Positions 22,195-34,540 of a DNA stretch of 64,000 nucleotides are shown here, piece after piece. The DNA is from Platanthera guangdongensis (lineage: Eukaryota; Streptophyta; Magnoliopsida; Asparagales; Orchidaceae). Under the pieces are notes generated by a model. It saw only the letters and a program-made list of their open reading frames with translations, searched no databases and was not told the DNA's origin. Position 1 is the first letter of the stretch; each line of letters opens with the position of its first letter. The position numbers and the translations under genes were made by a program. The stretch lies in the NCBI GenBank assembly GCA_039583875.1, contig CM077151.1:122579047-122643046 (forward strand). Direction: 5' to 3'.

Positions 22195-23727
22195 TGATCG
22201 TAAAAATCCACGCTATCGTGCGATTCTAAATCTATAAGGTAAGTGTACCTATCGTTCTAGAGTATAGGATCAAGTGTCGTATTAGACTCGGGGCCTGTTA
22301 ACTCACAAAAATTAATATTATTTTATTGATTATAAAAAATAGGTTAATTAAAACTATAGAAAGAAAATGAAATAAAAGTTAGCAATTGATCAAGACTCCC
22401 TTTGAAATAAAATAATCTTTTCATGAAAGCAAACTTCTAAATTACCAACTTCGATCGTGGAGGTTCCTAAATTACAAAATCGTCTCTCTCAATAATATGG
22501 TATCGACTAAACTTAGGATGATCGATTAAGACCTCTCGGCCAATCGAAACCCCTAAACTCGCTTTATGCATTGTACCCGACTTTTGGATTTGACTCCAAA
22601 CCTGAAGATTCATGTCATCCTCTCCCGAGGAGTGCATGTGAATCCTTCTACGTTTGAGTGACCTAACCATATCCACAACCTCTCGGTAAATCTAAGATAC
22701 AAAAATAATATCAAAATATGAAATCGATGAAAATTAATCAAAGATATATCAAATCAATAATAATAAAGTTTGACAAAAAGAAATTTATTTTATTCTACAG
22801 ATTGCCATGATTAAGTTCTAAATAAATTTGCTACTTGATATGATATAAAATAAGTGCATAATAAAAGACAAGAACATGATTTTAAAGAAAGGAAAAAGTG
22901 CTGAATTAAAATAAAATAAGACAAAGCTAATCTATGAGAATTAAAAGTACATAAAGAAAGGGAAGAAAAAGTGGAAAATAAGCTATTGAAACTTCCTAAA
23001 TTCTACTTCTAGATGACTCCTCAGCTCCTGGCTCAATCTTGTATTTATAAGAGTTTTCTGGAGAGTCACGCCCCTCGGTCATGCCCGTGACTAGGGGCCG
23101 TGTCATGTGAGGAATCGTCCACTTGAAAGCATGAGAACATTTGGAGAAAATTTCCAAAATTCGCTGTTCTGCGGGTCACGCCCCTAGGTCACGCCCCTAG
23201 GTCACGCCCGTGACCTAGGGCATGTCTTTGTTGTTACTGGAGATGGCGGGAACCGGAAATGGATGGAATTAAAATCTAGAAGTTGCGGGAATTCACGCCC
23301 CTAGGTAATGCCCGTGACCTTGGGTGTGTAAGCTGAAAATTATATAGTTCTAAAACTGGTTTCATAATGTGCGGCACGCCTGATCGTCACGCCTAAGAGT
23401 CACGCCCGTGACTTGGGGTCATGCCCGTGTCCTAGGCATGTAACTTTAATCTGGCATGGAAATTCAATCTGGAGGTTTTCGATGGGTCACGCCTGCTGGT
23501 CATGCCCGTGACTTGAGGGTCACGTCCGTGACTTGGGCGTGTAAAATGTGATTTTTCTAGATTTATTCAGTTTCTTCTCCTGATCAGTCCTGCAAGCTCC
23601 AAATTGCTATTAGTCTCTCAGATTGACCTAAAATAAAAAAATAAAATATTTTAATAACAATATTAATAAAAACTAACTGGAGATTAATCATTTATTTAAT
23701 AAATCAATTATAAATAATGAGTTATCA
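22195..23727 (-). repeat. 3' LTR of element E
   Basis: The LTR is 1,533 bp, starts TGATCGTAAAAATCC and ends GAGTTATCA. Both ends parallel the G LTR (TGATTGTC ... TATTATCA). A TATAAATA box on the - strand lies at 23042-23049. The inverted-repeat cluster spans 23060-23540; a copy at 23197-23218 has 9-bp arms (CTAGGTCAC and GTGACCTAG) around GCCC. Confidence 0.82.
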
Positions 23728-25333
23728 AATACCTACATACTTAAGCTTTTGTTATTTCAGAGAAAAAGTATGAGAGGTACTTATAAGAAATTAATATAAA
23801 TTTTTAATTAAACTAAAAATTTATTAAATCAAAGGAAAGTAAAAAATAAAATTTAGGGATTCAAAATATTAAGTCCTAAGATATGAAATTAAAATGTGAA
23901 GAGCGACAAATTTAGCAAAATTTTCTCAGCATAATTAATTAGACTTCAAAATTAAGTATTTAGTAAATAAAGTTAGATTAAAAATTATTAACACTTTTTA
24001 ACTAAAAAAAACCTAAAGGAAAATTAAAACTACTACTTATGCTCTCTTAGAATTTTAATTTAATTCTAAAGCAATTAAATTGGGTATTAGGTTTTGGGAA
24101 CAAGGAAATTGAAGAGGTTTTGAATTGGAGGTGATGAATTTTATCCTCTCACACCACATAATTTTTTTCTTTTTGATATTTGCATATGTTTACCAAGAAA
24201 AATTATGAATTTTATCCTCTCATTTTCCATGACATATGAACAAATATTTTTTTTACTCTCTCTTCAAATGAAAACTAAATAATTAGGAGTAATGAATTTT
24301 ATCCTCTTACTCCAACTTTTTTGGGGGTTGCTTATGTGTACCAAGGAATGCTTGATTCACATGACATATGATCTAACCAAAAAGAAAAAATTGCTTATGT
24401 TTACCAGAGAAAAATGAATTTTATCCTCATATCTCCGTGACATATCATCTAACAAGAAAAATTAAAAACACGGGAAAGGCTAAACAAATTTTTAGATTAA
24501 ATTAAAATAATTATAGAGCAACTATAGTAAATTAAAATTTCCTAAGAATCTTAAAGCACAAGTGATTATAATTAAAATCTAGAAATTGTTGAGCTAAGCA
24601 CTATAAAATTGATAGTAATTAGATTTAGAGAGAAAAAGAACTAAATAAATTACTATAAATAAATTTAATTCATAAACTATTTTTTAAAATCAAATCACCT
24701 AAAAATTTAATCTAACTAACAATGATGAAATAAAAGATTAGAAAATAAAAAATTATAAAAATTCTTATAAATAAACTCAAAATAAATCTTTAAAAATCAC
24801 AAAAATTAAGTTGGGGTTTATTGCATTTTTTGATTTTATCTTTTTTTATTTTTTTAAACATAATACTAGAAACATAAATTATAATCTTCTTTTTTTATTT
24901 ATTGGACTTCCCAAGGACTATCTAGTGATGGGTTCGCAAGGTACTGGGCGGTATTGTGGGATGAAAGCCCAACACAACCCTTTCCAAGAATTAATATTCG
25001 ATTTTCTAAATTTTTTATATTTTCTGGTTAAAATAAAAAGAAAACTTCTTTTTTTTAAGATTTTTCTTTTTTAGATTTTTTAATAAAAACAATAAAGGAC
25101 AATCCACCCCATACTTAAATATAACATTGTCCCCAATGTTTATATGCAAAGTAAGGGGAGAAAGAAAGATGAAAATAGATTAATTGATTTTCTTTTATAT
25201 ATAAAAAAAGCTAGTGATAAAAGCGTAAGCAACGGGCGTCTCCCAAGAGCGCTTTTTTCCCATCTTTAAGCTAGATGGTTATTGTTAAGAAAGAGGAATA
25301 CAAAAGTTGAAATGAACGGGCAACTCCCTTAAT
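23728..25333. other. AT-rich noncoding 3' region of element E
   Basis: No credible gene. Four copies of ATGAATTTTATCCTC at 24134, 24205, 24292 and 24414 mark a degenerate tandem repeat of about 70-120 bp with phrases such as TATGTTTACCA. The block GGGTTCGCAAGGTACT at 24930-24945 also occurs in element G at 40102-40117. ATTGTCCCCAATG near 25130 and a CTCCCAAGAGCGC block near 25240 resemble the 3' region of G. Confidence 0.6.
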
Positions 25334-25864
25334 TCACGCTTTGACATATGTGCCGAAGTCGCTAGACCGGCTATCCTCCACTTGCTTTTTGAGTTTCATT
25401 TTTGAATGGTTGACTTGAGAATGTAAATTCAAATCATCTATCCATACCTGAGGTGATTTAAAGTTTTGTAGAGTAGCGACAAATGGATCGTAGAAGAAGT
25501 TTAATTGTAACGGCTCCTCTTCTACATGAAAATCATTAGTGAAAGGAAAATAAAAAAGAAGCGTGTCAGATAAAATTTTGCAAGGAGGAGGCTCTTGCGA
25601 AACAATATGATTAGGTTCCGCTTGTTTATTTTCCAAAATAATATTGTTATCTAAAAATTCATTTAAAATAAAATCATTGGACACAATATTTTCATGAATT
25701 TGGACTTCTAGATATTCACAAGTTATGCATGAAAATTCATGAATAAAAGAAGAAGCAGGTGTAGTAGGAGAAGAAACATGTTCTTCTTTTATGTCACCCG
25801 GTGTGCCCATAATATTTATAAATTCTTGAAATAATAAATTTTCTTCTTCTTCAAAATAAGACAC
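25334..25864 (-). CDS. Unrecognised acidic ORF in element E (176 aa)
   Basis: An uninterrupted ORF that starts MSYFEEEENLLFQEFI and ends SDFGTYVKA. It is acidic, rich in Glu, Asn and Phe, with no membrane segment or zinc finger that I can see. It lies downstream of the zinc-knuckle ORF on the same strand, so it may be the C-terminal part of a degraded gag-like polyprotein. No family is recognised. In AT-rich DNA an ORF of this length is only moderately unlikely by chance, but the composition is protein-like (few Lys/Ile runs, balanced residues). Confidence 0.45.
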   Translation of the reverse strand: MSYFEEEENLLFQEFINIMGTPGDIKEEHVSSPTTPASSFIHEFSCITCEYLEVQIHENIVSNDFILNEFLDNNIILENKQAEPNHIVSQEPPPCKILSDTLLFYFPFTNDFHVEEEPLQLNFFYDPFVATLQNFKSPQVWIDDLNLHSQVNHSKMKLKKQVEDSRSSDFGTYVKA

Positions 25865-26345
25865 TAAGGGGACACATGAAAATTCATGTACCTCCGTAGG
25901 AGAAATATTCGAAGAGGGAGGAGAATTATTAGAACAAGTATTAATTTCTTCTAAATTATGGGGAGAAGGATCAAACCGAAATTGTTAAAATTCCCCAAAA
26001 TTAGAAGAAAAATTATTAGAACAAGTGATAATAATTTCTAAATTTTGGGGGGAAGGATTACATTGAAATTCTGAAGCTTCCCCAAAATTAGAAGAATAAG
26101 ATTGCGGGGTGATAAAAGAAGAACAAAATTCATATGTAAATAATTATTGTCATAACTCAGGAATTTTTTCGGTTGATCTTGCGAATAAGAAAAATAAACA
26201 GTTGAGGTGGAAGAAGAATTATTTAAATCAAAATAATTATTCGCATCAAAATTTGAAAATTATTTTCGTGAAAATTAGAAGAATTATAAAAATTATTTTC
26301 ATAAAAATTTGAACTAGAATTATAATAAAAGTGAGAAAAATTATT

Positions 26346-26651
26346 TTAATAATTATTAACAAAATTATTTTCATAAGAAATTTTTTGATAATAATAATAA
26401 TTATAGCAATCCTCACTTCGATGAGGAGCAACACAATAATAACAAGAAATTTGTCGCATGCGCGCGACTATATTTAGGTTATTTTCAAGCCTAGCAAGCA
26501 CGATAGCCAAAGTAGAAAACATTTTTTGAAAATAATTAAAACAACCTTTACCTAATGGAAATGAATTCAAAAAAATAATTAAAAATAGAAATGGAGGTGG
26601 AGAAAGAGAGTGATCAAAGTAATAAAATTTGCATTTTCTAAATATCAACAA
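26346..26651 (-). CDS. Small zinc-knuckle ORF of element E (101 aa)
   Basis: Starts 8 bases after the primer site. It has a hydrophobic N-terminal third (FLFLIIFLNSFPLG), a helical stretch (FSTLAIVLARLENNLNIVARM) and a knuckle-like motif CYYCVAPHRSEDC (CX2CX3HX4C, one residue short of the retroviral spacing). It is followed by a Tyr/Asn-rich tail that ends at a stop. The - strand sequence beyond (25865-26345) continues to encode Asn/Tyr/Phe-rich low complexity broken by stops. I infer a minimal gag or nucleocapsid remnant able to bind RNA. The shortened knuckle weakens that reading. Confidence 0.45.
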   Translation of the reverse strand: MLIFRKCKFYYFDHSLSPPPFLFLIIFLNSFPLGKGCFNYFQKMFSTLAIVLARLENNLNIVARMRQISCYYCVAPHRSEDCYNYYYYQKISYENNFVNNY

Positions 26652-26658
26652 AAATAAT

Positions 26659-26675
26659 CCACGACAACGGCGCCA
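26659..26675 (-). other. Primer binding site of element E
   Basis: The - strand reads TGGCGCCGTTGTCGTGG, the TGGCGCCGTTG-type primer site typical of Athila and Tat elements, six bases from the LTR. Element G has the same type. Confidence 0.85.
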
Positions 26676-26681
26676 AAAATT

Positions 26682-27886
26682 TGATGGTAAAAATTCTTGT
26701 CTGCACGCGATTCTAAATAGATAAGGCTAGTGTACCTATCGTTCTAGAGTATAGGATCAAGTCGTATTAGACTCGGGGCCTGTTGAATACTTCTACTCAC
26801 ACAAATTAATATTATTTTATCGAATATAAAAAATGTTAATTAAACTATAGAAAGAAAATGAAATAAAAGTTAGCACTTGATCAAGAATCCCTTTGAAATA
26901 AAATAACCTTTTGACGAAATCAAACTTCTGAATTACCAACTTCGACCATGGAGGTTCACAAATTATAAAAGCGCCTCTCTCGAGAATATGCTAATGACTA
27001 AACTTAGGTTGATCGATTAAGACCTCTCAGCAAATCTAAAACCCTAAACTCGCTTTATGTGGTGAACCCCGCTATTACATTTGACTCCAATCTGGAAGAT
27101 TCATGTCATCCTCTCTCAAGGAGTGCATGAAATCCTTCTATCTTTGAGTGACCTAACCGTATCCACAACCTCTCAGTAAATCTAAGATACAGAAATAATA
27201 TCAAAATTTGAAATCGATGCAAATAAATCAAAAATAGATCGAATCGATAATAATAAAGTTTGATAAAAAGAAATTTATTTTATTCTAAAGATAGTCATGA
27301 TCAAGTGCTAAAGAAATTAGTAACTTGACATGATATAAAAGAAATGCATAATAAAAGACAAGAACATGATTTTAAAGAAAGGAGAAGTCCAGAATTTAAA
27401 TAAAATAAGACAAAGCTAATCTATGAGAATGAAAAGTATGTAAAGAAAGCGTAGGAAATGTGGAAAATAAGCTACTGAAACTTCCTAAATTCTACTCCTA
27501 GATGACTCCTCAGCTCCTGACTAAATCTAGTATTTATAAGAATTTTTCTGTATAGTCACGCCCCTCAGTCATGCCCGTGACTAGGGGCGTGTAAGGTGCA
27601 GAACCATCTTCTTGAAAGCCCTGGATCATTGGGAGAAGACAGCCAAAATTCACCGTTCTGTGGGTCACGCCCCTAGGTCACGCCCATGACTTAGGAAGTG
27701 TCTTTACTGTTTCTAGAGACGGCGGGAACTAGAAACGACAGGAATTAAAATCCAGCAGTTGCCGGAAGTCACGCCCCTAGGTCATGCCAGTGACCTAGGG
27801 CGTGTAAGTTGAAAATTGCCTGGATCTAAAACTGGCTTCATAATGTGTTGCACGCCTGATCGTCACGCCTAAGAGTCACGCCCGTG
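26682..27886 (-). repeat. 5' LTR of element E, truncated
   Basis: 1,205 bp aligning with 22195-23400. A - strand TATAAATA lies at 27531-27538 and inverted repeats of the GTCACGCC type at 27550-27886. It stops within CACGCCCGTG where fragment C begins with TGTTGGG. The rest of the LTR is not found at the far side of C. Confidence 0.8.
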
Positions 27887-28101
27887 TGTTGGGTACATTG
27901 GAAAATGTGTACCAGATTTGAAGAAGCCTCACCTTACTCAATGATATACATCAAGGTGTATTTGATGTTGTTTTGAGTTTATATGTGCAGGTTAAGAAAA
28001 TGCAAGAATGCGGAAAAGTTTCTAAGTCCATGTGTCGACACCAGGAGAAGCTGTGTCGACACAGGAGAAAAGCTGTGTCGACACTTGGAGTTAATTGTGT
28101 C
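27887..28101 (+). repeat. LTR fragment C, left part (interrupted by element B)
   Basis: Begins TGTTGGGTACATTGG, a Copia-type LTR start, directly after the broken E LTR. It carries the first units of a GTGTCGACAC repeat, including a perfect 14-nt palindrome CTGTGTCGACACAG at 28051-28064. The last five bases GTGTC (28097-28101) are the target duplication of element B, so the sequence resumes at 61853. The family is not identified, and only about 490 bp of it remains in total. Confidence 0.65.
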
Positions 28102-29638
28102 TGAAAGTGCAAGTTAGATCTGATATACTCTAGTGGGGGGTGAATAGAGTATGGTTCTTGCTAAAAACTTTTTACAACAGTTGTTGTATTCCTAAGTGAA
28201 CAGGGAAGCAAATGAACTACATCAACTATCTAATCAAAAAGCAATCACAAACCACAGCCAGAAAACAAAAGAAAGTAAGCAACCAGATGACACAAGGAGC
28301 TATAGTGGTTCCCCAATCAGTCTGGGTACATCCACTCTTCTACCACCCTAGGTAGGAATCCACTGCAGGATGAGTTGATCAGGTGTACTGGGCACCAATG
28401 AGATTTTGATAAGGTACTCAAAAATCAAACCAGATTTTTTGATCAGGTGTCTTGCCACCACTGAGTTTTGACAAGGTCTCAGAAACCAGCACAAACTTTT
28501 GAAGGGAGTTTGATAAACCCTTTACAACAGAGAGAGTGAAAGAGAGAGGGATGAGATGATCTTCTCTGTCAACAATCAGAGAGAAGATAGTGGATGTTGT
28601 CAAAGCTCCCCCTAAGTTCTTGAGTTGTTCAGGAAGTGAAGCTTTGCAGTAGGGTGATAGGCCTTCAGAAAATTTGATCTCCAGCAAAGGATGATTTCAA
28701 CAACAGCTGAAATGTGTGGTGTCTGGAGTCTTGAATGATGATGGCCTTTGAACACTGGAATTAAAAGGGATCTGAAAATTTCAGTATGTTGATCTCCTTT
28801 TGTGATGGTGTTCTTGTAAGAATTCAAAGACTGAGAATATCTACAGCTCTTTTTCTTGTTGTTGTTGTTGATGATGTTCTCTGTATTATTCTATGTTATT
28901 CTGTGTTATTCTTCTATAGTAGGGATGAAAAACTGATCATTTATTCCTTAGATCTGAATGAATATTTCTCTGTCCAAGATAGCCGTTAGCCTGTCATAAA
29001 TGACTTCCTTAACTGCATTTTGTCTTCTGGAGGAAAGTCCAATAAAAACATTCCTTTGAAAATCCCTTGAAACTTGCTCCAGATTAATTGAAAACGGCTA
29101 CAAGATCCTTGAAATAAATGCTGAGAATAATTCCATAACTGTCTGAATTTGAATCTTGAAAAACGTCGATCTCACCAGAAAAATGTCGACCTGAGCTCCA
29201 CTATCATTGAACTGAGCTCAGAGACTGGTCTTAGACTGAAACAAAGCTCGTCGATCTGAGCTCAACTATCGTCGAACTGTGCTCAGAGATAGAGAAACAA
29301 ATTGGAGACAAGAACGTCGATCTGAGCTCGAAGATCGTCGAATGGAGTTCGACGACTTGTTGAAGTTGAGCTCAGAGATCGTCGAATGGAGTTCAACGAT
29401 TCGTCGAAGTAAGATGAGCGATCGTCGAATGGAGTTCGACGATTCGTTGTCCTGAGCTCGACGAAATGACTTAGTCTCCTGAACTGAAAATATCTGGTCT
29501 TAAGGGCAGCTTTCAAACCTAAATACTAACCCTTAGACTCAATTCTAATTGACCTTTAGATCTATACAAGGAGGTCAAAACAGATTTCCTAAAAGACATA
29601 GTGATCCTTGCCCAAATCAGTAATAGGGTGTTCCAATA
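28102..29638 (-). repeat. 3' LTR of element B
   Basis: 1,537 bp. On the + strand it starts TGAAAGTGCAAG and ends GTTCCAATA, where the right LTR has GTTCCAACA. The cluster at 29160-29470 contains GTCGA-rich inverted repeats, for example 29335-29355, with TCGTCGAA and TTCGACGA arms. Small open frames here have no support as genes. Confidence 0.92.
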
Positions 29639-29786
29639 ATCTTCCCCTATTTGGGTTTGGATTACTATTTACAGATATTGGAAAAATAAAAACATACAAA
29701 GCAGAAATATAACAAACAAGACATAACAGAAGCACAGATATTATCTCAGATAGTTCAGAAAATAAAATAACTGTCATCTTACAGAA
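29639..29786 (-). other. Polypurine tract and 3' untranslated region of element B
   Basis: Immediately inside the LTR the - strand reads AAATAGGGGAAGAT, a Copia polypurine tract (29639-29652). The rest to the ORF3 stop is noncoding. Confidence 0.75.
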
Positions 29787-30910
29787 TCATTCTTTTTCCT
29801 TGCTCTTTATAAGAACTATTTCTCTGTTGGGATTGAGAGCTTCTTTCTTAGATCTTCTATCATCAGCTGCACCTAGAGAGGTTTGTTGCTTTGGCCTGGG
29901 CACTACAGCTTCTGGGTGCAACTTCATATAGCTTTCTGAATCAAAAAAATTACTGGAGGAGTAACTCTCAAGTTCTTTCTTTCTTTGATCTGATAAAGTA
30001 GTGATATTTGAAGTATCTCTTTCTTGTTCTCTAGCTCTCTTGATCTGATCCAAAGAAGCCAATTCTTTCATTCTTGCTGTCCATGAGGTAGGGTTATTTT
30101 CTGGATCTTCAAAGGGAACAGGAGGCTCATATCTGTTTGAAGGATTGTCTGGAGGAGCTCTGGAAGAGACTATTTCTTTCAGCTTATAAGGAAAGGGACC
30201 AGAAGTTGTGTCAGATGGACCTTGTCCTTCCCTTGGATAAGGATGTTGCCTGGAATATCCTTTAGAGTACACTTTAAGTTCTCTCTGATTTCCTCTGTAC
30301 TGTCCTCTTCTGGACTGGTAACCTCTAGATTGATTTCCTCTGTACTGGGATCTACCTTGAGGTTGATATGAGCTTTGGCTTCTGGTAGAGGATTGGAAAG
30401 AAGAACTACCACCTGCACCTGCATCAGGTGAGGGAGGAGGAGGAGGAGGATTAAAATGTGAAGATCCTTTGTCATACTTTCTTTTATTTTTCATAGCTTT
30501 CAGTTGATTCCTGGAGTATAGCATCCAATGTTCTGTGATAGGGCAATCATGCACTATGTAGTATGGAATGTCATTTGTATCTTTCACTTTTTCTGGAGGA
30601 ACTCTCTTCATAGCTTTGCTTCTGGCTTTTCTTTTCCTTGCAATTGTAGCAGAGGAATCATCTGAGTCAGTCCTGAACTGATCACTGTCTGAGCTTGGAG
30701 GATTATCATACATTGCATCAATCTTTTTGAGGTAATCTTTTTGTTGTTGAGACTGAGCAGAATAAACAGCAGAAACAGCAACAGTAGCAGCAGTAACAAT
30801 AGGAAGTGGAGTAGAAGCAACACTGGCAGAAGGAGTTATGACAGCAGCAGGTTCAGAAACAGCAGCAGTAGTAACAGATGAAACTCGAAAATCAACTTCA
30901 GAAGGAGCAA
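29787..30910 (-). pseudogene. ORF3 of element B, C-terminal segment
   Basis: About 374 residues of ORF3 from the G insertion point (APSEVDFRVSSV) to the stop at 29787. Features in order: an Ala/Val/Thr/Pro-rich stretch, YLKKIDAMYDNPPSSDSDQF, a basic patch ARKRKARSKAMKR, a poly-Pro and Gly/Ser linker, and an RG/QSRGYQ-rich tract (RGYQSRRGQYRGNQ, around 30270-30350). A charged C-terminus follows. Joining across G restores frame exactly (TAAVAPSEV), so this piece was intact before that insertion. No membrane span is seen. The Arg/Gly tract suggests nucleic-acid binding more than an envelope role. The function is unknown. Confidence 0.7.
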
Positions 30911-32705
30911 TGATTGTCTCTAGATATCTGCAAGGAGAAAATAACCAAACTAACAATCCAACAAGGCAAGTATACCTATCAAAATGCAGCTAGGGGACAC
31001 AAGTGTCGTATTAAAATCCGGGAACAGTTGAGTAAGCTTACTCACACGAAATCTATTATTTTATCGACGGAAAAATTAGGTTTTTTAGAAGAAAGCTAAA
31101 CGTACTAAAGGAAGAGAACTACTTGCAATGAAAGAGAGCTACTTGCATGAAAAGATAAAGAGAGCTAAAAGAGATATTAAAATTAAGCTTAGTAACGATG
31201 AGGGGAAAATGCACTCGATCAGAAATCACCTCGGCAAGAGTGGTTAGAAAAATACGATAAATAAACCTAAGCTAATTAGGGTAAAGGTCCTTGACCGTGG
31301 AGGTTCCATGAATATTGACACGCTTCTCTTGAAGGCCGTGCCTAACTGAGTTTAGGAAGGTCCGACCGACTCTCGCCTAAATCAGAGGCCTAAAACTCGC
31401 TTTACGTGGTGAACCCCGCTATTGGATTTTACTCCAATCCGGGATATTTGAACGTCTGCCTCTCTCGAGGGGTGCAAACAACTCCCTTTACTCTTGAGTG
31501 CTCATTTCAAACTTTCGGCCTCTCGGCTAGCCCAGAATGAAAGCAAAGGTGGAGAGTATATATCGATGATATACCTCCAACCCGTGATAAATCAAGAGTA
31601 ATTCAAAGCTAAACCCTAAAAAGAAAAGGTAAGATTCAAAGCATCATAACCTAATCACTCGAACCTCGGATCATCAAGATCGAGTACATGGAGGATTAGT
31701 TAATCATGGTGAGGTGGAAGAGGGGGGATGAGTAGAAGAAGAATAATGAAAACAGAGCAGAAACGAAAAAGAAAACAACACTTTTTATTAATGGAAACAG
31801 GGATCTTACAGCTTGAAAACCAGAGATTACAAGTGCATGGAAAGGTAAACTACACTATCATTAACATTATACTACAAAACGAAGCTAGGAACTAATACAG
31901 GGAAAGCATAAAGCTAGAGCTAAGAACTAAAAATAAAGAGACATGCTTAAAAAAGTTCAAAAATACAAAGGACAGAACCTCCCCTCTCAATCCAAAAAGT
32001 CTCCCTGAACCCTTAGAGTTCGGCTCTATTTATAGAATTTTTCAGGTCGGGTCACGCCCCCCTGTCACGCCCGGGTCGGGCGTGACCCTGCGGCATGACA
32101 CATTCGGCGCGACTTTTTCGGGCTGGAATTTAATTCTGACGAAGTAGTTGAAGTACACGCCCACAAGTCACGCCCTGGTAGGGCGTGTACCTGGGGCGTG
32201 TTCTTTGCGGCGTGACTTTGTTGAGCTGAAATTGAATGCTGGAGGTGACGGGCGGAATTGCTGCAGTACACGCCCATATGTCATGCCCGGGTCAGGCGTG
32301 ACCCTGGGACGTGACACTTTCGGTGCGACGGTGGAGCGGGAAAAACAAGCGCGTTGCGGCGATTCCTCGGAACCTGGGGACATGCCTCTGGAACACGCCC
32401 GTGTCGGATGTGACACGGGCGTGACCGAGGGCGTGTTCACTAAGTTTCCATGGAATGCAGTTTCGGACCAATTGCTTCATTCCTCTGGGTTACACGCCCT
32501 AGGTACACGCCCTGGTAGGGCGTGACCTTGGGGCGTGTCACAGCAAAATTCGACTGAAAGCCGTGAAAACTTGCAAAAAGCAGAAAAAATGCATTAGCGA
32601 CAAAAATATATACAAAGGGGAATCAAAATAAGTACTTTACAAGACATGATTTGCTTTAAAACCCCGAAAATATCCTAATAAAATTGACTGCAAACCATAT
32701 TATCA
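30911..32705 (-). repeat. 3' LTR of element G
   Basis: 1,795 bp, TGATTGTCTC ... TATTATCA. The inverted-repeat cluster at 32050-32530 includes 32064-32086, with 9-bp arms GTCACGCCC and GGGCGTGAC. A polypurine tract follows on the inner side (- strand AGCTTGGGGGAATT, 32706-32719). Confidence 0.92.
32027..32034 (-). promoter_or_regulatory. TATA box in the 3' LTR of element G
   Basis: - strand TATAAATA in the context TTCTATAAATAGAGCC, 676 bp from the inner LTR edge. It is identical in the other LTR at 43310-43317. Confidence 0.75.
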
Positions 32706-34540
32706 AATTCCCCCAAGCTTAAGTTTTGCTTGTCCCCAAGCAAAGATATAAAGACTAGCTAATCATAAAAAGTGACTAATTCAAAAAGTTTTAATCATAC
32801 TTACACAAGTACTATGCGAAATTCTAGGTAGGGAGAATGTAAAACGTAAATCTAAAACAATTATTTTGGTATGGTTTAACTGTTATAAACTTTACTTAAT
32901 AAAAATAAATCATCCAGAATTTTGACGAAATTCTTTAAATAGATTTAAGCAAGGCAATGAAAATGAAAAGAACGTATTGAGTTATTACTAGATCCAAGCA
33001 ACGCATTATAATTATATCAATTAAATAACAAAAATCTAAGTTTAAATCCAAAACTAAAACTGATTTACTTTTCTTCTTTTCTTAGTTGTTAAATAAAATT
33101 AAAAAAGGGCGTGAATCAAAAGGACTTAATAGGACCGAAACGTTTGGTTTAGGAATATGAATAGGAGTGGAATTCAAATATAAACATGGAGGCTTAAAAA
33201 TCATACTAAACCAAAACAACGAGTTTCAAAAAAAAATAAATTTATTTTAAATAAAATATGTATAAATAAATTTATTTTTTTTCTTTATGATTATTTATCT
33301 CTTCTTTTTTATTATTATTATTATTTTCATTCATTTTTTTCTCTTTTTTTTCAATACATTGCTTTTGAGTTCACTTTTTTCAACAATTTCTCCAAAGATA
33401 ACACAAAATTTCCTATCAAAAAAAATAGCGTGATTAGATAGGTAGGAATTTGGGTTTTGGTGAAAATGAAATGCTGTGTGGAGTTATCAAATGAATTTGG
33501 AAAAAAGCCTCAAAAGCGGCTAACTAGTGGTAAAAGATTTTAGGTTGGCAGGAAAGCTCAAACGTAAACAAAAATGGCCTAAATTATTTTCACGCTTTTT
33601 TTTAAAATTTATTTAAAACATAGAGTCGATAAATTTCAAAAAGCAAGTTCGAGATAATAAAAGAAGATTGATGAAATTATCTTGAAAATAAAAATAATAT
33701 GTGACTTGGATCGTTCATATCTACTACGTTATTCAAAATTTGTTCTTGCAAAAATTATCTAAAGACGAAAAGGAAAATAGTGGATGATAAATTTTTAGAG
33801 AATGTAAAGAAAATAAAGAACGGAAAACCATAATAGAAATGCACGTTTTAGAGAAATATTTTACCTTAACATGCTACCGTGAATTAGAAACACAACATGA
33901 CCAACATTTTACTTGTGAAATATGATTAAAAAAATGATTAGAAAAATTATAATTAACTACGTTGTTTATAAAGAAGTTGGAGAAAAACAAAACATAAACA
34001 TGGGGTACTTATTGAAATACCAAAATACAGCTATATATATATATTTTTTTTTTTGAATTTTTTTGGATTTGTTGGATATTTACAAAAAGCAAAAAGGAGG
34101 AACTCATCCTCCAAGCTTAAAATCTACATTGTCCTCAATGGAGAAGGAGGTCGGCGAACGAGAGAAAAGTAAAGTACAGAAATGAAAGACAGAATTGAAA
34201 AACAGGTACTTCCCCGGTTTTATGTGGCAGGGAAAGCTGAGTGATGCCGCTCCTCCATGCGTGTGCTGTGGATCTTCAGGAAACGTCGTCTGGTGGACTT
34301 TGTCATGGAATCAGAACCGTTGGAGCAGGCGATCGGAGAAGTTTCAGCTTGCCGGAGCCATTCGGGGCAAAAATTGTGAAATAAAGAAAACAGAAAAAGA
34401 TAACTTGGGTTGCCTCCCAAGAGTGCCCTTTGTTTAAATCGTCGTTTGAGCTCGACGCATCAAAATAAGATTGTCCCAAATATTGTTTAAAAATAAAGTT
34501 CGAATAAAGTTCAAAGGTTATGAGAAAAATAAAGTTCAGA
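32706..34540. other. Noncoding 3' region of element G
   Basis: AT-rich, with the polypurine tract at its left edge, an ATT microsatellite near 33309-33325 and homopolymer runs. The blocks near 34130 (ATTGTCCTCAATG) and 34410 (TTGCCTCCCAAGAG) are shared with element E. Athila elements often have an env-like ORF here; none is visible. The overlapping ORFs at 34195-34548 on both strands have no recognisable product. Confidence 0.7.

Larger units (their letters stand above)
22195..27886 (-). mobile_element. Non-autonomous Athila-like LTR element E (LARD-type), right LTR truncated
   Basis: The left LTR (22195-23727) and the right LTR (26682-27886, truncated) share long matching blocks, such as CTATCGTTCTAGAGTATAGG and TTCTACTTCTAGATGACTCC. 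The primer site at 26659-26675 fixes the - strand orientation. The interior is only 2.95 kb, is AT-rich and lacks protease, RT, RNase H and integrase. It shares short blocks with Athila element G: GGGTTCGCAAGGTACT, a CTCCCAAGAGCGC-like block and ATTGTCCCCAATG. I infer an Athila-derived non-autonomous element. The right LTR is cut at CACGCCCGTG by the start of LTR fragment C. Confidence 0.8.

Noticed and set aside
32148..32525. Overlapping ORFs on both strands in the G LTR (and again at 43393-43807)
   Set aside because: They run through the CACGCCC repeat cluster, are open on both strands because of its composition, and have no domain.
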